The notes beneath the pieces are model-generated. The model ran no database searches and was not told the DNA's origin. It was given only the letters and a program-made list of their open reading frames with translations. This document shows positions 43,545 to 54,349 of a stretch of 64,000 bases of DNA, piece after piece. The number at the start of each line of letters is the position of its first letter. Within the stretch, counting starts at the first letter, position 1. The stretch is from Kingdonia uniflora (Eukaryota; Streptophyta; Magnoliopsida; Ranunculales; Circaeasteraceae). Position numbers and translations under genes: made by a program. The stretch spans positions 620,001 to 684,000 of the forward strand of contig JACGCM010001692.1 of NCBI GenBank assembly GCA_014058105.1, given 5' to 3'.

Positions 43545-44459
43545 TACTGATCTTTTGTGTCACAATGGATTCTAAGGTCGGGCCTTCTTCATCTCTGCCA
43601 ACTCTGTAGAGGTGGTGGTTTTAGAGGAGGCGGTGATGATAATGGAGGAGGGAGACAAACAGTAGAAGTCTGCTTCTGCATTTCCATCACTCTCTTACAC
43701 TAAGAAGACTTTCAGTTTGAAGAGTTTGCTCCAACACTGAGTCTTCTGCTTGCATAGTTTCTATTTGAAGCTCATCAAGACTTCGACGAAACTCATGCGA
43801 GGGAAGCTTTTTGTTGTTTCCAATTTCTGCTTTGCATCAGGGTGAAAAATCACTGAAGAAGGATGAACTAAAGGATTTGATGTGTCGAAGTACCTGAATG
43901 ACCTGTTACTTGCAAACGCATTGAAAAACTTGTTATATGTAAAGTACCTGAAGTTGGGTGCTGGACAGATTAGGCATCTGTAAAGTACTTGAGATCGACT
44001 ACTTGAAAGACTTATTATCTATAAAAATACGTGAAATCTTTTTTGACATGAATAAAATTTGTCATCCAATTTCTTGTGTTGATATAGATATAGAATAGTT
44101 CTTAGAAATCGAGCTGAAATATTTTGAGGAATGTATGGGTGCCAAAAGTACAGTTATTGTAATATTTGAACTGAGATATATATATGCGTGAAAATTTATG
44201 TTGTGATGTGAGTATGATTCATTCTGTATGCTGAAAATATGGGAGAGAAAAATTGTAAGAAATTTGTAAAGTGAAAATTGGATTTAATAGAGGTCGATAG
44301 AAAAATAAATCTAAAAAGAATAAGCTCGACCTGGAAAGTTATGGAATGACTGAGTTTGAGGTAAGGGATAAGTTCAAATAATTTTTCTCAGGATTCTGGG
44401 TTTTCTATTAGGAGATAAAAGGTCAATATCACATTCTAAGGGGAAAGTGAGTAAAAATG

Positions 44460-44468
44460 TATAAATAA
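44460..44468 (+). promoter_or_regulatory. TATA box of antisense beta gene, element 3
   Basis: TATAAATAA lies 46 bp before the ATG at 44506. The counterpart in element C is at 14162. Confidence 0.5.
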
Positions 44469-44505
44469 GGGTAGAATGAGGTTTGAATATGGGGAAGAAA
44501 TAAGG

Positions 44506-44647
44506 ATGGTACGGACTCGATCTCAGAGAATACGTCATGCTGCTGAAGGATGATTGGCCATAAAGATCGCTAAAGTGCGGGAGAGGATTTTTAGATTATT
44601 TGGTTATGATGCTGAGTTACTAGTGAGGGAGTGTCAGCTCGAAGGAT
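44506..44647 (+). pseudogene. Antisense beta gene of element 3, 5' part
   Basis: MVRTRSQRIRHAAEG, one stop, LAIKIAKVRERIF, then ...RECQLEG, ending at the element 2 insertion. GGA T (44644-44647) joins TA at 59902 to give Gly-Leu, so the reading frame continues exactly across the 15.2-kb insertion when one copy of the 5-bp duplication is removed. See the 3' part at 59902. Confidence 0.7.
44643..44647 (+). repeat. Target-site duplication of element 2, left copy
   Basis: AGGAT immediately precedes the LTR start at 44648. The identical AGGAT follows the other LTR at 59897-59901. Five bases is the usual length for Ty3/gypsy integration. Confidence 0.9.
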
Positions 44648-45393
44648 TGTAGGGGCCTAACTTTGTGTAGAGGGGAAGTCGGTTCTTACATCACGAGATC
44701 AATCCTTTATTAAAGGAGTTCAAGTATATAATTTATAGCGCAATTACTCTATTGACACTATACTTGTGTGAAGGCCTAGAATGTGACGCTCCACGACCTC
44801 TAATGTGGATTTTTAAGAGTATTTATATTCCTGTCGAGTAGTCGAAGCTTCGAGTACTAGGTTTTCGCAAAGTGGTTGAAGGTAAACTGTAAGGGCTTAA
44901 AAGAGAGATTTTGTAACCCCTCCTTGGTTCCTCATCTCTTCTATTTATAGAACATAGGAAGGGTTGAGTCACCAAGGTTAGGTCACATTGCGAGGGTACC
45001 ATCCGAATATTGATCGGGTATCCCGAAGTTTGTATTGATGCTAAAAATGTCGAATCTATCACTGTAACAGTTGTTGGGTCTGTCTTTGTACTCTGACTCT
45101 GTAGCAGTTGTTGGGTCTATCACTGTAGCTGTAAGGACCAACGACGCCACTATCTGGCCTAGTAAGCTGGTTGTCTGTCTTGTCACACTTCGACCATGTA
45201 CGAATTTGGTCGAAGTGTTTTTGATGTTGATGAGGAGTTTGTCTTCGAGGCTTGTTCAGAGTCGAGGCTTCATCTTCAGATTATCTTGCAAGGCTTTATT
45301 TATGGATTGAATGGGCTTCGATGTATTCGAGTAGGCTTCGAGGTAGCCTTCGAGTGTTCAACTGGGGTAGAAGGCTGCGAGTAGGCTACTACA
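44648..45393 (-). repeat. 3' LTR of element 2 (Y-type, 746 bp)
   Basis: The + strand reads TGTAGGGGCCTAAC at the left and GTAGGCTACTACA at the right. The next bases TTTGCCCTCTCTCAG are the reverse complement of a polypurine tract, which makes this the 3' LTR. A minus-strand TATA box (CTATAAATAG) lies at 44940-44950. Confidence 0.9.
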
Positions 45394-45570
45394 TTTGCCC
45401 TCTCTCAGTAAAGGTCTCAAAAGCAGGTGTAGAAGCATTTGCTGAGAAAGACTGTTGGTTATTGGGAGTTAAAAAGTTGAGTGTTGAAAAGTTAACTGTT
45501 GCAGGGGTAATAAAAGAGGGTAATTAAGAAATATTGGTGGTTATGGAGTAAGAAATGGGTTGGATGAAGC

Positions 45571-45580
45571 ATATAAATAT
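45571..45580 (+). promoter_or_regulatory. TATA box of antisense alpha-1, element 2
   Basis: ATATAAATAT lies about 87 bp before ATG 45658 on the strand opposite gag-pol. Confidence 0.5.
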
Positions 45581-45657
45581 GGGTATGAAGGTGGTCATGC
45601 TATAGAGTGTACTTCTGCTGTACTGTCCTCTCCTTTCTCTAAATTTCCTAAAAAAAC

Positions 45658-46001
45658 ATGATGGATACCACACCCAATATCCGCTATCGGAAAAGGATGG
45701 GTTCTCTCAAGACCGCCGTATAGGGCAGAAGACTTCTGAACTGAAGTTAAAGTTCTTCGGTCACCATGAGCTTGACTGGGACATGTCAGACCTTGTAAAG
45801 TTGGAGCCTGAAGAGCCCATCAACGGGGAATTCTATGTTTACTTCTGGGGGTAGATGAAGTTTCATTTTACTACTGCAGAAGGATGCTACCTCTACCTAA
45901 CAGCTTTAGCGGAATGTCTCGTTCAAGCAGAAGAACAGTTAGAGGAACAAGGTTTGACGAGTGGAGCTGGCCCATCCAAAAATATGGTGGCTTCTTCTTA
46001 A
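45658..46001 (+). pseudogene. Antisense alpha-1 gene of element 2
   Basis: MMDTTPNIRYRKRMGSLK from ATG 45658, then a frameshift. LKLKFFGHHELDWDMSDLV follows at 45741, then GEFYVYFWG, a stop, MKFHFTTAEGCYLYLTALAE, and a TAA ending at 46001. The LKLKFF, F-Y-x3-W and T-x-x-E-x-C segments line up with alpha of element 3 (LKLRFF, FYCRWRF, TSEQRW). Function is unknown. Another copy follows at 46609. Confidence 0.55.
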
Positions 46002-46519
46002 AGTGATTGCAAGGTGGTGGTAATGGGTTTTTTGTAGGGCTGTCTATAGAAGGTTTCTATTGTTGTTTTGCTGATCTCTGTAGATTTTGTATAATTGTAC
46101 TAGGAGGTCTCCTCTATTTTTTGTATCTTGAAGTAATGCAATGAGAATAAATGCTATTAAACTTGTGTTCTGGTGTCTGATGAACAACATATGCAAATAG
46201 ATTGTAGGAGCAGTACCGAATATATATCTTCGAATGTTTACATGCAGAAACGGTTATCTTCGAGGTGAAATTGACTTCGAATTGGACATGTGTTGGTTGA
46301 GGAAAAGGGGTCGACATTTGATTAATAAGGTCGATGTTTTGAGGCTAGTGATGGTTTGACTGTAAGTCCTTAGGAAAGAAGGTTGAATATGCGTTCTTAT
46401 GAAGCGGTTATGTCTGGGAAGTTGTAGGGGTTGGACTGTTGGGTTTTCAAAGATAAGAATTGAAGACTGTAATAAATTTAACTATGATTAAGGAGGGGTT
46501 AAATGTATCTGATTTTTGG

Positions 46520-46528
46520 TATAAATAG
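46520..46528 (+). promoter_or_regulatory. TATA box of antisense alpha-2, element 2
   Basis: TATAAATAG lies 89 bp before ATG 46609. Confidence 0.5.
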
Positions 46529-46608
46529 GTTGTTTCTGGGAGAATTACATACTTCTGTTCCTTTGTTTTTGAGCATATTGTCTGCCTCTTCTTTCCAAAT
46601 CAAAGACG

Positions 46609-46930
46609 ATGCTTCCAATCCCAAGAACCAGGACCAAGTGGCGGAAAAGGCTTTTTGTGTACGGGAGAAGTTATTGGAATTGAAATGGTGGTTTGTCGGA
46701 GATCAAGACATGGACTCGGAGATGCCAGACTTGTTTGAAGTGAAGCCCGGGAAGCCCATTGTTGGAATGCCCTTTGCATATTGGTGGGGGGTGCTACAGA
46801 TGATGGGACCGTTTCCCGGTCACCAGTTATCCCTGCTGGAGTCATTTGTTGAGGAGATGGTGGACCAGGAAGATGCTGCTGCTGAGGCCAGGAGCAGAAG
46901 AAATGTCCTGAGGAAAAATAGGGTCTTCTT
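46609..46930 (+). pseudogene. Antisense alpha-2 gene of element 2
   Basis: ATG 46609 opens MLPIPRTRTKWRKRLFV, then shifts by one base into the long frame ELKWWFVGDQDMDSEMPDLF, GMPFAYWWGVLQMMG and SLLESFVEEMVDQEDAAAEA. It aligns with alpha-1 immediately upstream (ELKLKFFGHHELDWDMSDLV), so element 2 carries a tandem duplicate, each unit with its own TATA box. This is a diverged, not recent, duplicate. Confidence 0.55.
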
Positions 46931-47541
46931 TGATTGTTGGGGGTATTTTTATAAGATGGTATGTAGGGGTATTTTGAATTTTTCTATTGATTTGTATTAT
47001 TTTGATCTGTATTGAATGAAATTGGGAGTTTATAAGATAACTATCGAAGTATATTTTTGCGTTGTGTGCAAGTAAAATTCTAAACTGCTTGTACGAGACA
47101 CGGTATATTTTGAAATCGAATGTGAGGTTGTCTACGGACGAATGTTTGAGACACGATATAGTCGATTACTCGTGTTCGAGAAGTGGTTGTGTCAAAGGTC
47201 TGTTGGATTTGACCGGACAGACTGACAGCCCAGACAGCTGGTCTGTCAGATCGGTACTAGTTCCTGGGGTAGTGCGCCATGTAGGTTATCATGATGTTTC
47301 CTCATTTTATAGAAAAAGGTTGATTTGATGTAGAGATTTGATTGGGAAGCTTCGAGTGATGATCAAAAGGTTCAAGTTGTTTTGTGTTTAAAGTAAAGTG
47401 AATGTGAGTGTGCGATTCGCACGTGAGATTAATGATGGGCAAAATGGTCTAAACACATGTCAGCCAAAACGCAGGGGTAGTGGGGTAGTGGCAAATGATA
47501 ATGGCTTGGAAATCGAGGTGGTTTTTGGTATTTCGAGGAGG

Positions 47542-47549
47542 CATATATA
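47542..47549 (+). promoter_or_regulatory. TATA-like box upstream of gamma, element 2
   Basis: CATATATA followed by GGGGAG lies about 50 bp before a possible ATG at 47598. A first exon would end at the GTATGT donor (47700), and an acceptor TTTTGTAG precedes 47980, six bases before the strong start at 47986. The first exon itself is not convincingly coding. Confidence 0.4.
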
Positions 47550-47985
47550 GGGGAGATAACAAACGTACTGTTCAAAAAAAAATTAGAGGGTAAGAGGATG
47601 GGAACATACACCATTGTTTCGTGAAGCTTGAGAGAGGTTACCGGGTTATTGCTGAGGACCGATTGGCTTGCTGTTTTGATTGTACTTCTGCTAACACAGG
47701 TATGTCGATTGATCTATGTCTATTTTTGCTTAGATTTTTCTTTTGTATCTGTATGTAGAATCTTCTGGGTTTGTAGTGTTGAGGATATATTCGAGTACAG
47801 GGGAAATCAAGTATCAAGGGTTTAGCTTATTTGGGATTCTAAAGGTATTGATGGTGGAACTGGGATTGGGGTCAAGTTTTTGGCTGTGTTTGTATCTGTT
47901 GGAGAGGGTAGATGCAAATAGGTTATTGACACATAATAGTCGAATGTATCAAATTTATTATGTGTCTCTTCTTTTGTAGGCTAAG

Positions 47986-50158
47986 ATGCGTACCCGTCGA
48001 GCTTCGAGACTGAGGCTGATAGACAGGGAGGTCAAAGAATATGAGGCTACTATGTCTGGTCATGCTCCGATGGATGAGGGTAACGACATAGAAGAACTAG
48101 TAATAACAAAAGATATTCCACTGGCAGTGGTGGTTCCTGAAACAGGGGGTTTAAGTAGTAGGCGCTGTAAGACAGTAGTGGCTGAGGGTAGTGGTGAGGA
48201 AAAGAAGGGGGGAGGATAGAGAAAGAGAGGCAAAGGTCGGGCTGAGCCTTCGGGTAGTAAAAGGGGTGAGGGGGAGCAAAGTGATCGTGATGAGGATTCG
48301 ACTGAGTCGGATGAGGCTATTGGTTCTGTTCTGGATAGAGAGAAACAGAAGCTAGATCGATTTGTAGCTAAACAGGGGTTGTCAAAGGTAGGGGTTATAT
48401 TGTATTCTGCAGGATCAGAGTACAACTTTAAATCAAAGCCTCGAGAAGGTATCATGGCGTATAGAGGCTAAATTCGACTGGGGATGCAATTACCCCTTCG
48501 AAGGCTGGTGAAGGAGGTGTTAAACTTCTGGGAAGTTGCCCTAGTTCAGATGAATAGGAACTTTTATGAGATGATGAAGGTAATCGAGGGTATGAATGCA
48601 AAGTTGAGGAGTGAGGGACGGGGATTAATTGAGTGGTATGATGTAGTATCATTCTATTCGAGGAAAGTGAATTAGAATGTGGGCACCTACCATATCCAGT
48701 ATCATGTAGACAAGCCCTGGTTGTTTAATCTGTGCTCGACGGGTCGAGGGTGGAATAGAGATTTGGTTGTAGTACGGGGGAATTATGAGAATGTCGATGG
48801 GGAGGACCCTTATCGGTTACATCATAAAGTCTATAATTCGAGTAAGTGTTATGTCAAAGGTTTTTTGATATATTGCTCGAATAAACTATAATCATATTTT
48901 TGTTTGTTTTGTAGGTCCTCAAAGCAGGGCTTGGGTAAATCCGACGGATTATATTGACGCCCTAATTGACTCAGACGAGGAGTGGGTAGATTATGTTTTC
49001 AAGAGTCTTGGTATCAAGAGAAAAAGGCAGAAGAAGACAGATTCCCTACTTTGGAATGTACCCATTACGTCAAAGCCATCAAAGAAGAGGGGAGTAGAAG
49101 GTGTTTCAAAAGTAGTCGAAGGAATTGAGGAGGATAATTTAACAAGGAAGGTATAGTATGTTTTGAAGGTGCAACAGGCGCCGAAGCAGGCAGCGACGGT
49201 ACCTGAAGTAGCTAGTGATGCTTCGAGACAGATGTTCAAGCAAGCATCGACCCTGGTTAAGAAAGGGAAGGGCAAGGTCATTCCCGAGTCTCCCAGGGTT
49301 CAACAGACGAAGATTACTCAGCGCAAAAGGCGTAGGGCACTAGGCGAAGATGATGCGGGCAAAGATATGACAGAAGCTGAGCGAGAGGATCAGGCTCTAG
49401 TTATGGCTTTTTGGATGGTAGAATTCTGTGCCAACGACCCAGATGAGGCATCAAAGTAGATAATGAAGAGTATGTACCAGGTAAGTGTCTATTTGTTTGT
49501 AAGATTCTGACATTTTTGTGAGTGCTTGATTCTTCGAGTGGTACTGACGGCTCAAATATTCTAGTAGACGGATGCTTGGGCGCAGTCTTTTAGCAATGCA
49601 GTAAAGGTATTAAAGAGGTTGCTACAGGAGGCTGCTAATAGTATGAAGCTTGCTCGAGGCACTGAAACGTCGGTGGTGTATGCGAATAAAATTTTGAAGT
49701 GAGATCTGGCGATTATTACTGACTCATTCGAGAAGAGATTGGAGGGTCAGCGTTTCAATCATGAGCAGGTGTTGAGATCGAAGTTTGCTGAGCATGAGAA
49801 GGAAAAGAAAGTACTAAAGGAGCGTTTTTAAGGGAAATTTGATTATGAAGTTTCATATAATGTTAGGATGAAGGAGTTCATAGAGGATATGAGGTTTGAT
49901 CTTGAGACTCTGCAACGCTTCCTTGTTACCCAAGATCCTGTTGTTGAAGATACTTTGCAGACAAAGGGGATAGAGGTAGATGTTACTGATGGAGATGTTA
50001 GAGGTGGCGTAGAGGCTTCCATGATCGAAGGTACTGCTGCTGGTTTTGTAACTGATGTGGGCGTCGATGGTGCAGGGTTGACATCTTCTACTGGAGGTGC
50101 TGGGGGTGTTTGCACTAAAGAACCTTCTGGGGGAGAAGCTGCAGCCACTCCGATATGA
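47986..50158 (+). pseudogene. Antisense gamma gene of element 2, three exons in one frame
   Basis: Exon 1 is 47986-48841: MRTRRASRLRLIDREVKEYE, an acidic/basic linker, LVKEVLNFWEVALVQMNRN, then GTYHIQYHVDKPWLFNLCS and GRGWNRDLVVVRG. The intron at 48842-48914 (GTAAGT...GTAG, 73 bp) splits a Ser codon. Exon 2 is 48915-49480 (QSRAWVNPTDYIDALIDSDE, a KRKRQKK basic patch). The intron at 49481-49567 is 87 bp. Exon 3 is 49568-50158, with a short helical part and a Gly/Ala-rich tail. All three exons stay in phase for about 670 codons with only about seven nonsense codons. That is strong evidence of past coding constraint. Intron positions match element 1. The core resembles plant 'putative gypsy type transposon' proteins. 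The role is unknown. Confidence 0.8.
48842..48914 (+). other. Intron 1 of element 2 gamma, conserved position
   Basis: A GTAAGTGTTA donor and a TTTTGTAG acceptor, 73 bp, phase 1 after Asn-Ser. In element 1 the same place (4859-4786) has GTAAGTGTATG and ATTATAG, 74 bp, phase 1. The residues on both sides match after joining (element 2 NPTDYIDALIDSDE, element 1 NPWYYLDDLIDESDD). Confidence 0.8.
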
Positions 50159-50583
50159 GGTATTATACTGGGGTGCCATACCATTTCTTCTAATTTTTCT
50201 GTTGGGCTGTAATATTTGAACACTTTTTATCTCTCTTTGTACTTGATCTTTAAACATTTGATTGCTTAGAATTGCTGCTCTGAGATTGATTTGTACTGTA
50301 CTTTTTCTGTTGGTATGTGGACTGCACTTGAAACTAATTTTTGTGAGCTTGATTTGTACTGAATTATTGTGCTAGATGTTTGATATATGCTCTGAACATG
50401 ACTTAAATTGATTTGTGTGAAAACTGATTCTCTGATGATGCACTGAAGTGTCTTGTGTGTAGTAGCATTATAGATATCCCTGAATAATTATGTCTGCTTA
50501 TGTTGTAGCTGTCGAATGATTGTACAGCGATCGAGCCTTGAAGAACTTTGAGATTGACTCCTGAGATTTCAAAGAATTAATCT

Positions 50584-50975
50584 AGACTTCGAAGGCCTAG
50601 GCCATAGTGAAGTATGACGTGTTCATCGCTAATGCATTCCCGAGGGTCCGGTCTTTCGATCATTCGTACCCCTCTAGTTTTCTTGAATGTTGGAAGTTTG
50701 AAAAATTTCAAGGTCGCCCCCAAGTATCAGTCGGGTCGAAGGGTTGACATGATACTCGGGCTTAACCAAGATATTCACTGGACTTTGAAGGTCTGAGCCA
50801 CAGCGAAGTAAGACGTGTTCACCGCCAACGCATTTCTGAGGGTCCGGTCTTTTGACCATTCGTGCCCCTCGAGTTTGCTCGAATGTTTGAAGCTTGAAAA
50901 AATTCGAAGTCGCCCCCAAGTATCAGTCGGGTCGAAGGGTTAACATGATACTCAGGCTTAACCAAGAAATTCACT
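50584..50975 (-). repeat. Tandem repeat of about 195 bp, element 2 (two units)
   Basis: Units at about 50584-50779 and 50780-50975 on the pol strand side of the antisense gene. Each contains AGTATCAGTC (50723-50732 and 50919-50928) facing a GACATGATACT-type arm. This hairpin is shared with element 1 and the nested derivative. Confidence 0.8.
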
Positions 50976-52318
50976 GGAGAATAGAAGACGAAGTGTGGAT
51001 GGAGAAAAAACTGTTTATTGATTATTCTGTGTTTATATCAGGTGCACAAGGTGGAGGTTGTGGCCTATTGTATGAGACTAGCTGCATTGTATTCCATTGA
51101 TTTGGCAGAGGTTCTTCAACTTCTGTCATCAGGTTATATGAACCCCTGTCAGTTTTATCGTACACGACATAAGGTCCTTCCCAGAATTTGGCTAACTTGC
51201 CAGCATTTTGAGGCTCTGAAGATTTATTGACACGTCGAAGTACAAGTTCTCCGATGTTGAAAATTTGTGGTTGAACTCGTCTGTTATATGACTTTTGGAG
51301 GGACAGATGGTAACGACCAAGATTGGCGATGGATCGGCCTCTGGTTTCGTCGATCCAAAGCATATTGCACTCGAGTTTAAACTCATTATCTTCGTCTGGG
51401 AGGTTGGGATCTTGTGTGGGTACTTCAAATTGAGTGGGGAGCACTGCTTCAGTACCATAGGCTAGAAGGAAAGAGGTATAGCCTGTAGACTTTCCTGGTA
51501 TTGTTCGATAGGCCCAGAGGACATGCTGTAACTCTTGAACCCATTGACCTTTCTTCGCATCGACACATTTCTTGAGGACGTCGACTATGGTCTTGTTGAT
51601 GGCTTCGACTTGACTATTACCTTGAGGGTAGTGAGATATTGAGGGTGAGAGGATGATGTTGTACTTTTTGAGAATTTTTTTGTCTTTGCTTCAAATAAAC
51701 TGCGGACCGTTGTCACATCAAATCATATGAGGACATCCGAAATGTGTAATGATGTTTTCTCATAGGAATTTGATGACTTTTTCTTCTCTTGTTCGACACA
51801 AAGGTACTGCTTCGACCCACTTGGTAAAATAATTTGTTGCAACAAGGGTATTTTCTCGGCTGCCCGAAGCTTTGGGAAAAGGGCCATTGAGATCGATGGC
51901 CTAACGTTTGAATGGCCAGGAGACTTGACTGAAATGGAGGTCTTGTAAAGGGCGATGGATGTCATGGGCATGGCGCTGGCATTTGTCACAATGTTTGGCG
52001 TACTCTTTGGCTTGTTTTTTCATGTTGGGCCATAGATCGACCAGCAGTATGAGCACTGTAGGTACCTTCATGGAGTTTGGCATGAATTTTAGAGGCTTCA
52101 GTTTGAAAAATGCTTCGAAGGAGGACGCTATATGGGGATTTACGATGTAACTTGTGTTTGTGAATGGTGTATCTGCTATAGATCTCTAATAATGATCGTT
52201 TGGCTTTGCGATCATCTGGGAGGGTAGCATTGCAGAACTAATGGATAAAAGGTGTTTGCCAGTCGTCTGGATCGGGACTCTCGCCCCCACTATTGATAGC
52301 ATTGACTTCCATCCGATC
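50976..52318 (-). pseudogene. Integrase and end of pol, element 2
   Basis: From the right: RMEVNAINSGGESPDPDDW, then LHEGTYSAHTAGRSMA, then HCDKCQRHAHDI (zinc-binding). The core has WPFKR-stop-AIDLNGPFP with its first Asp, CDNGPQF with its second Asp, and QGNSQVEAINKTI with the Glu, so the D,D,E triad is intact here, unlike element 1. The C-terminal part is open at 51444-51022 (NPLPDE-type block, then LAKFWEGPYVVYDKTDRGSY) and ends SYNRPQPPPCAPDINTE. A few stops interrupt the frame. Confidence 0.85.
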
Positions 52319-53042
52319 TGCAGTAGCCTACTTGCAGCCTTATATTCGAAGCCTACTCGCAACTTTCTACTCGAAGCCTATTTGTAGGCTTCTACCCCAG
52401 TCACACACTCGAAGGATATTTCGAAGCCCATCCTACTCGAACGTATCAAAGCCTCGAGGATGGAATATCGCGCCGTAACAGGTACCCTTCGACCATATCT
52501 GTACATGGTCAAAATACGACGGGACAGGCAGCCAGCTCACCAGACAAGCTGGCATAATGATTAGTCTTTACAGCTACATTGATAGGCCGACCACTGTGCC
52601 ACAACGCCGAAGTGCAGAGCGACATCCGACAGCTGTCACAGTAACAGTACAGACATGACCGACACCTATACTCCGCCGAGATTTCCTGACAGTAATTATG
52701 CAAACCTGACCCACACTTGGTATCTCAGCTTCTTATACTTTTATAAATAGGGGAGATGGAAAACTAAGTGGAGGTTAGAAGATTTCCCCCCAACCCTCTT
52801 GTAGTTTACCTTCGATTGCTATGTAAAACCCAGTACTCGAACCTTCAATTACTCATTAGTAATATAAACTTTCTTAAAAATCCTCATCAGAGGTCGTAAA
52901 GCACCACATTCGGGCCTCTACGCAAGTATATTGTCTATTGATTTTCTTCATTCTAGGTTATATACTTGAATTCCTTTGTTTGAAGATAAAACCCCATGGT
53001 GTAAGCGCCGACTTCCCTTCTGAAAAAAGTAAGGCCCCTACA
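52319..53042 (+). repeat. Y-type 5' LTR of the deleted derivative (724 bp)
   Basis: It starts TGCAGTAGCCTAC and ends AAGGCCCCTACA. A TATA box TTTATAAATAG lies near 52739-52749. It is homologous to the element 1 and 2 LTRs. Confidence 0.8.
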
Positions 53043-53128
53043 TTTTACTATGTCTGTACTTCCCACCCTACCAATCTCTCTTTCTCTTTCACTTCCCTTT
53101 GTTTTCAACTACCACAGACTCTCCTCAA

Positions 53129-53305
53129 TGGCACCCACTCTCCATTCCAGTTCTACCCGTGCCGGCAATTCTGTCGAACACAATACAGCTGGTCTTCTAT
53201 AACAGGCCATATCCTCAACCTTGTACAACTAATGTAGTCCACAATAATCAATATACAGCTTTTCCACCCATACTTCGTCTCCTATTTTCATGGAATTTCT
53301 TAGTT
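53129..53305 (+). pseudogene. gag start fused to pol end
   Basis: MAPTLHSSSTRAGNSVEHN matches the gag start of element 2 (MTPTLHSSFTHARNSVDG). Within about 20 codons it gives way to TATAACAGGCC, the stretch just before the pol stop in elements 1 and 2. Nearly all of gag-pol is deleted between the two. Confidence 0.6.
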
Positions 53306-54000
53306 TAACTTAGGTATCATGTCAACCTTCGACCCGACTGATACTTGGGGGCGACCTTGAGATTTTTTAAATTTCCAATTTCTAGTAAAATTGAGGGGCA
53401 AGGATGGTTGAAAGACCGGACCCTCGTGAATGCATTGGGGGTGAACAGTTATGCTTCGATGTGGCTAAGGCCTTCGAAGTCCAGTCGATTTCCTAGTTTC
53501 TTCTAAGTATCATGTCAACCTTTCGATCCGACTGATACTTGGGGGCGACCTTGAAATTTTCAAGCTTCCAATTTTGAGCAAACTCGAGGGCAAGGATAGT
53601 CAAAAGACCGGACCCTTGGGGATGCATTTAGGGCTAGCATATATGCTTCGATCAGGCTCTGAAACTGTTGAAGTCCAGTCAATTTCTTGGTTTACCCCGG
53701 GTATCATGTCTACCCTCGCCCCGACTGATACTTGGGGGTGACCTTGAAATTTTCAAGTTTCCAACATTCCAGCAAACTCGAGGGGAACGAATGGTCGAAA
53801 GACCAGACCCTCGAGAATGCGTGGGAGGCAAACACGTCTTGCTTCGCTGTTGCTTAGGCCTTCGAAGTCCAGTAAATTTTTGGGTTTCCTCTGGGTATCA
53901 CGTCCCCTCGGCCCGACTGATACTCGAGGGCGGCCTTGAAATTTTTCAAACGTCTTACATCGTTGTGGCTTAGGCCTTCGATGTCTAGCAGATCCCTTGA
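53300..54000 (+). repeat. 193-bp tandem repeat, about 3.6 units
   Basis: GTATCATGTC...GACTGATACTTGG recurs at about 53314, 53507, 53700 and 53893. Each unit also has a GACCGGACCCT box and a TTCGAAGTCCAGT box. It is the same family as the 195-bp repeat of element 2. Confidence 0.85.
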
Positions 54001-54349
54001 TTTCAAAAGAGCATCACAACAATCTCGAAACTCTTCAAGGTTCGACCACTCTACAATCATTCAACAAATACAGCCCATGGAGGTGCTATCATACAGGAAC
54101 ATCTACAATCCCACCATATGCAAGAAGTTCCACAACATCATATATCAGAGAAGTAATTTCGATACAAATTAATTTAAATCCAATTCCGTTCAGAGCATAC
54201 ATCATGTATCTAGCACAAACAAGTCAATTCAAACCAATTTCAAAGAGCACAAGTTCCAAGATCAGTTTCAACACAACAACTCAAAGCCAATCGAACCTTC
54301 TAATGCTCACTCGAAGCCGTCAAGTCAAATCCCAATATTAAATAACACT

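Noticed and set aside
53938..54341. Open frames of 78 and 114 codons on the + strand
   Set aside because: They overlap the tandem repeats and 3' untranslated sequence of a retroelement. Composition and position fit non-coding DNA.
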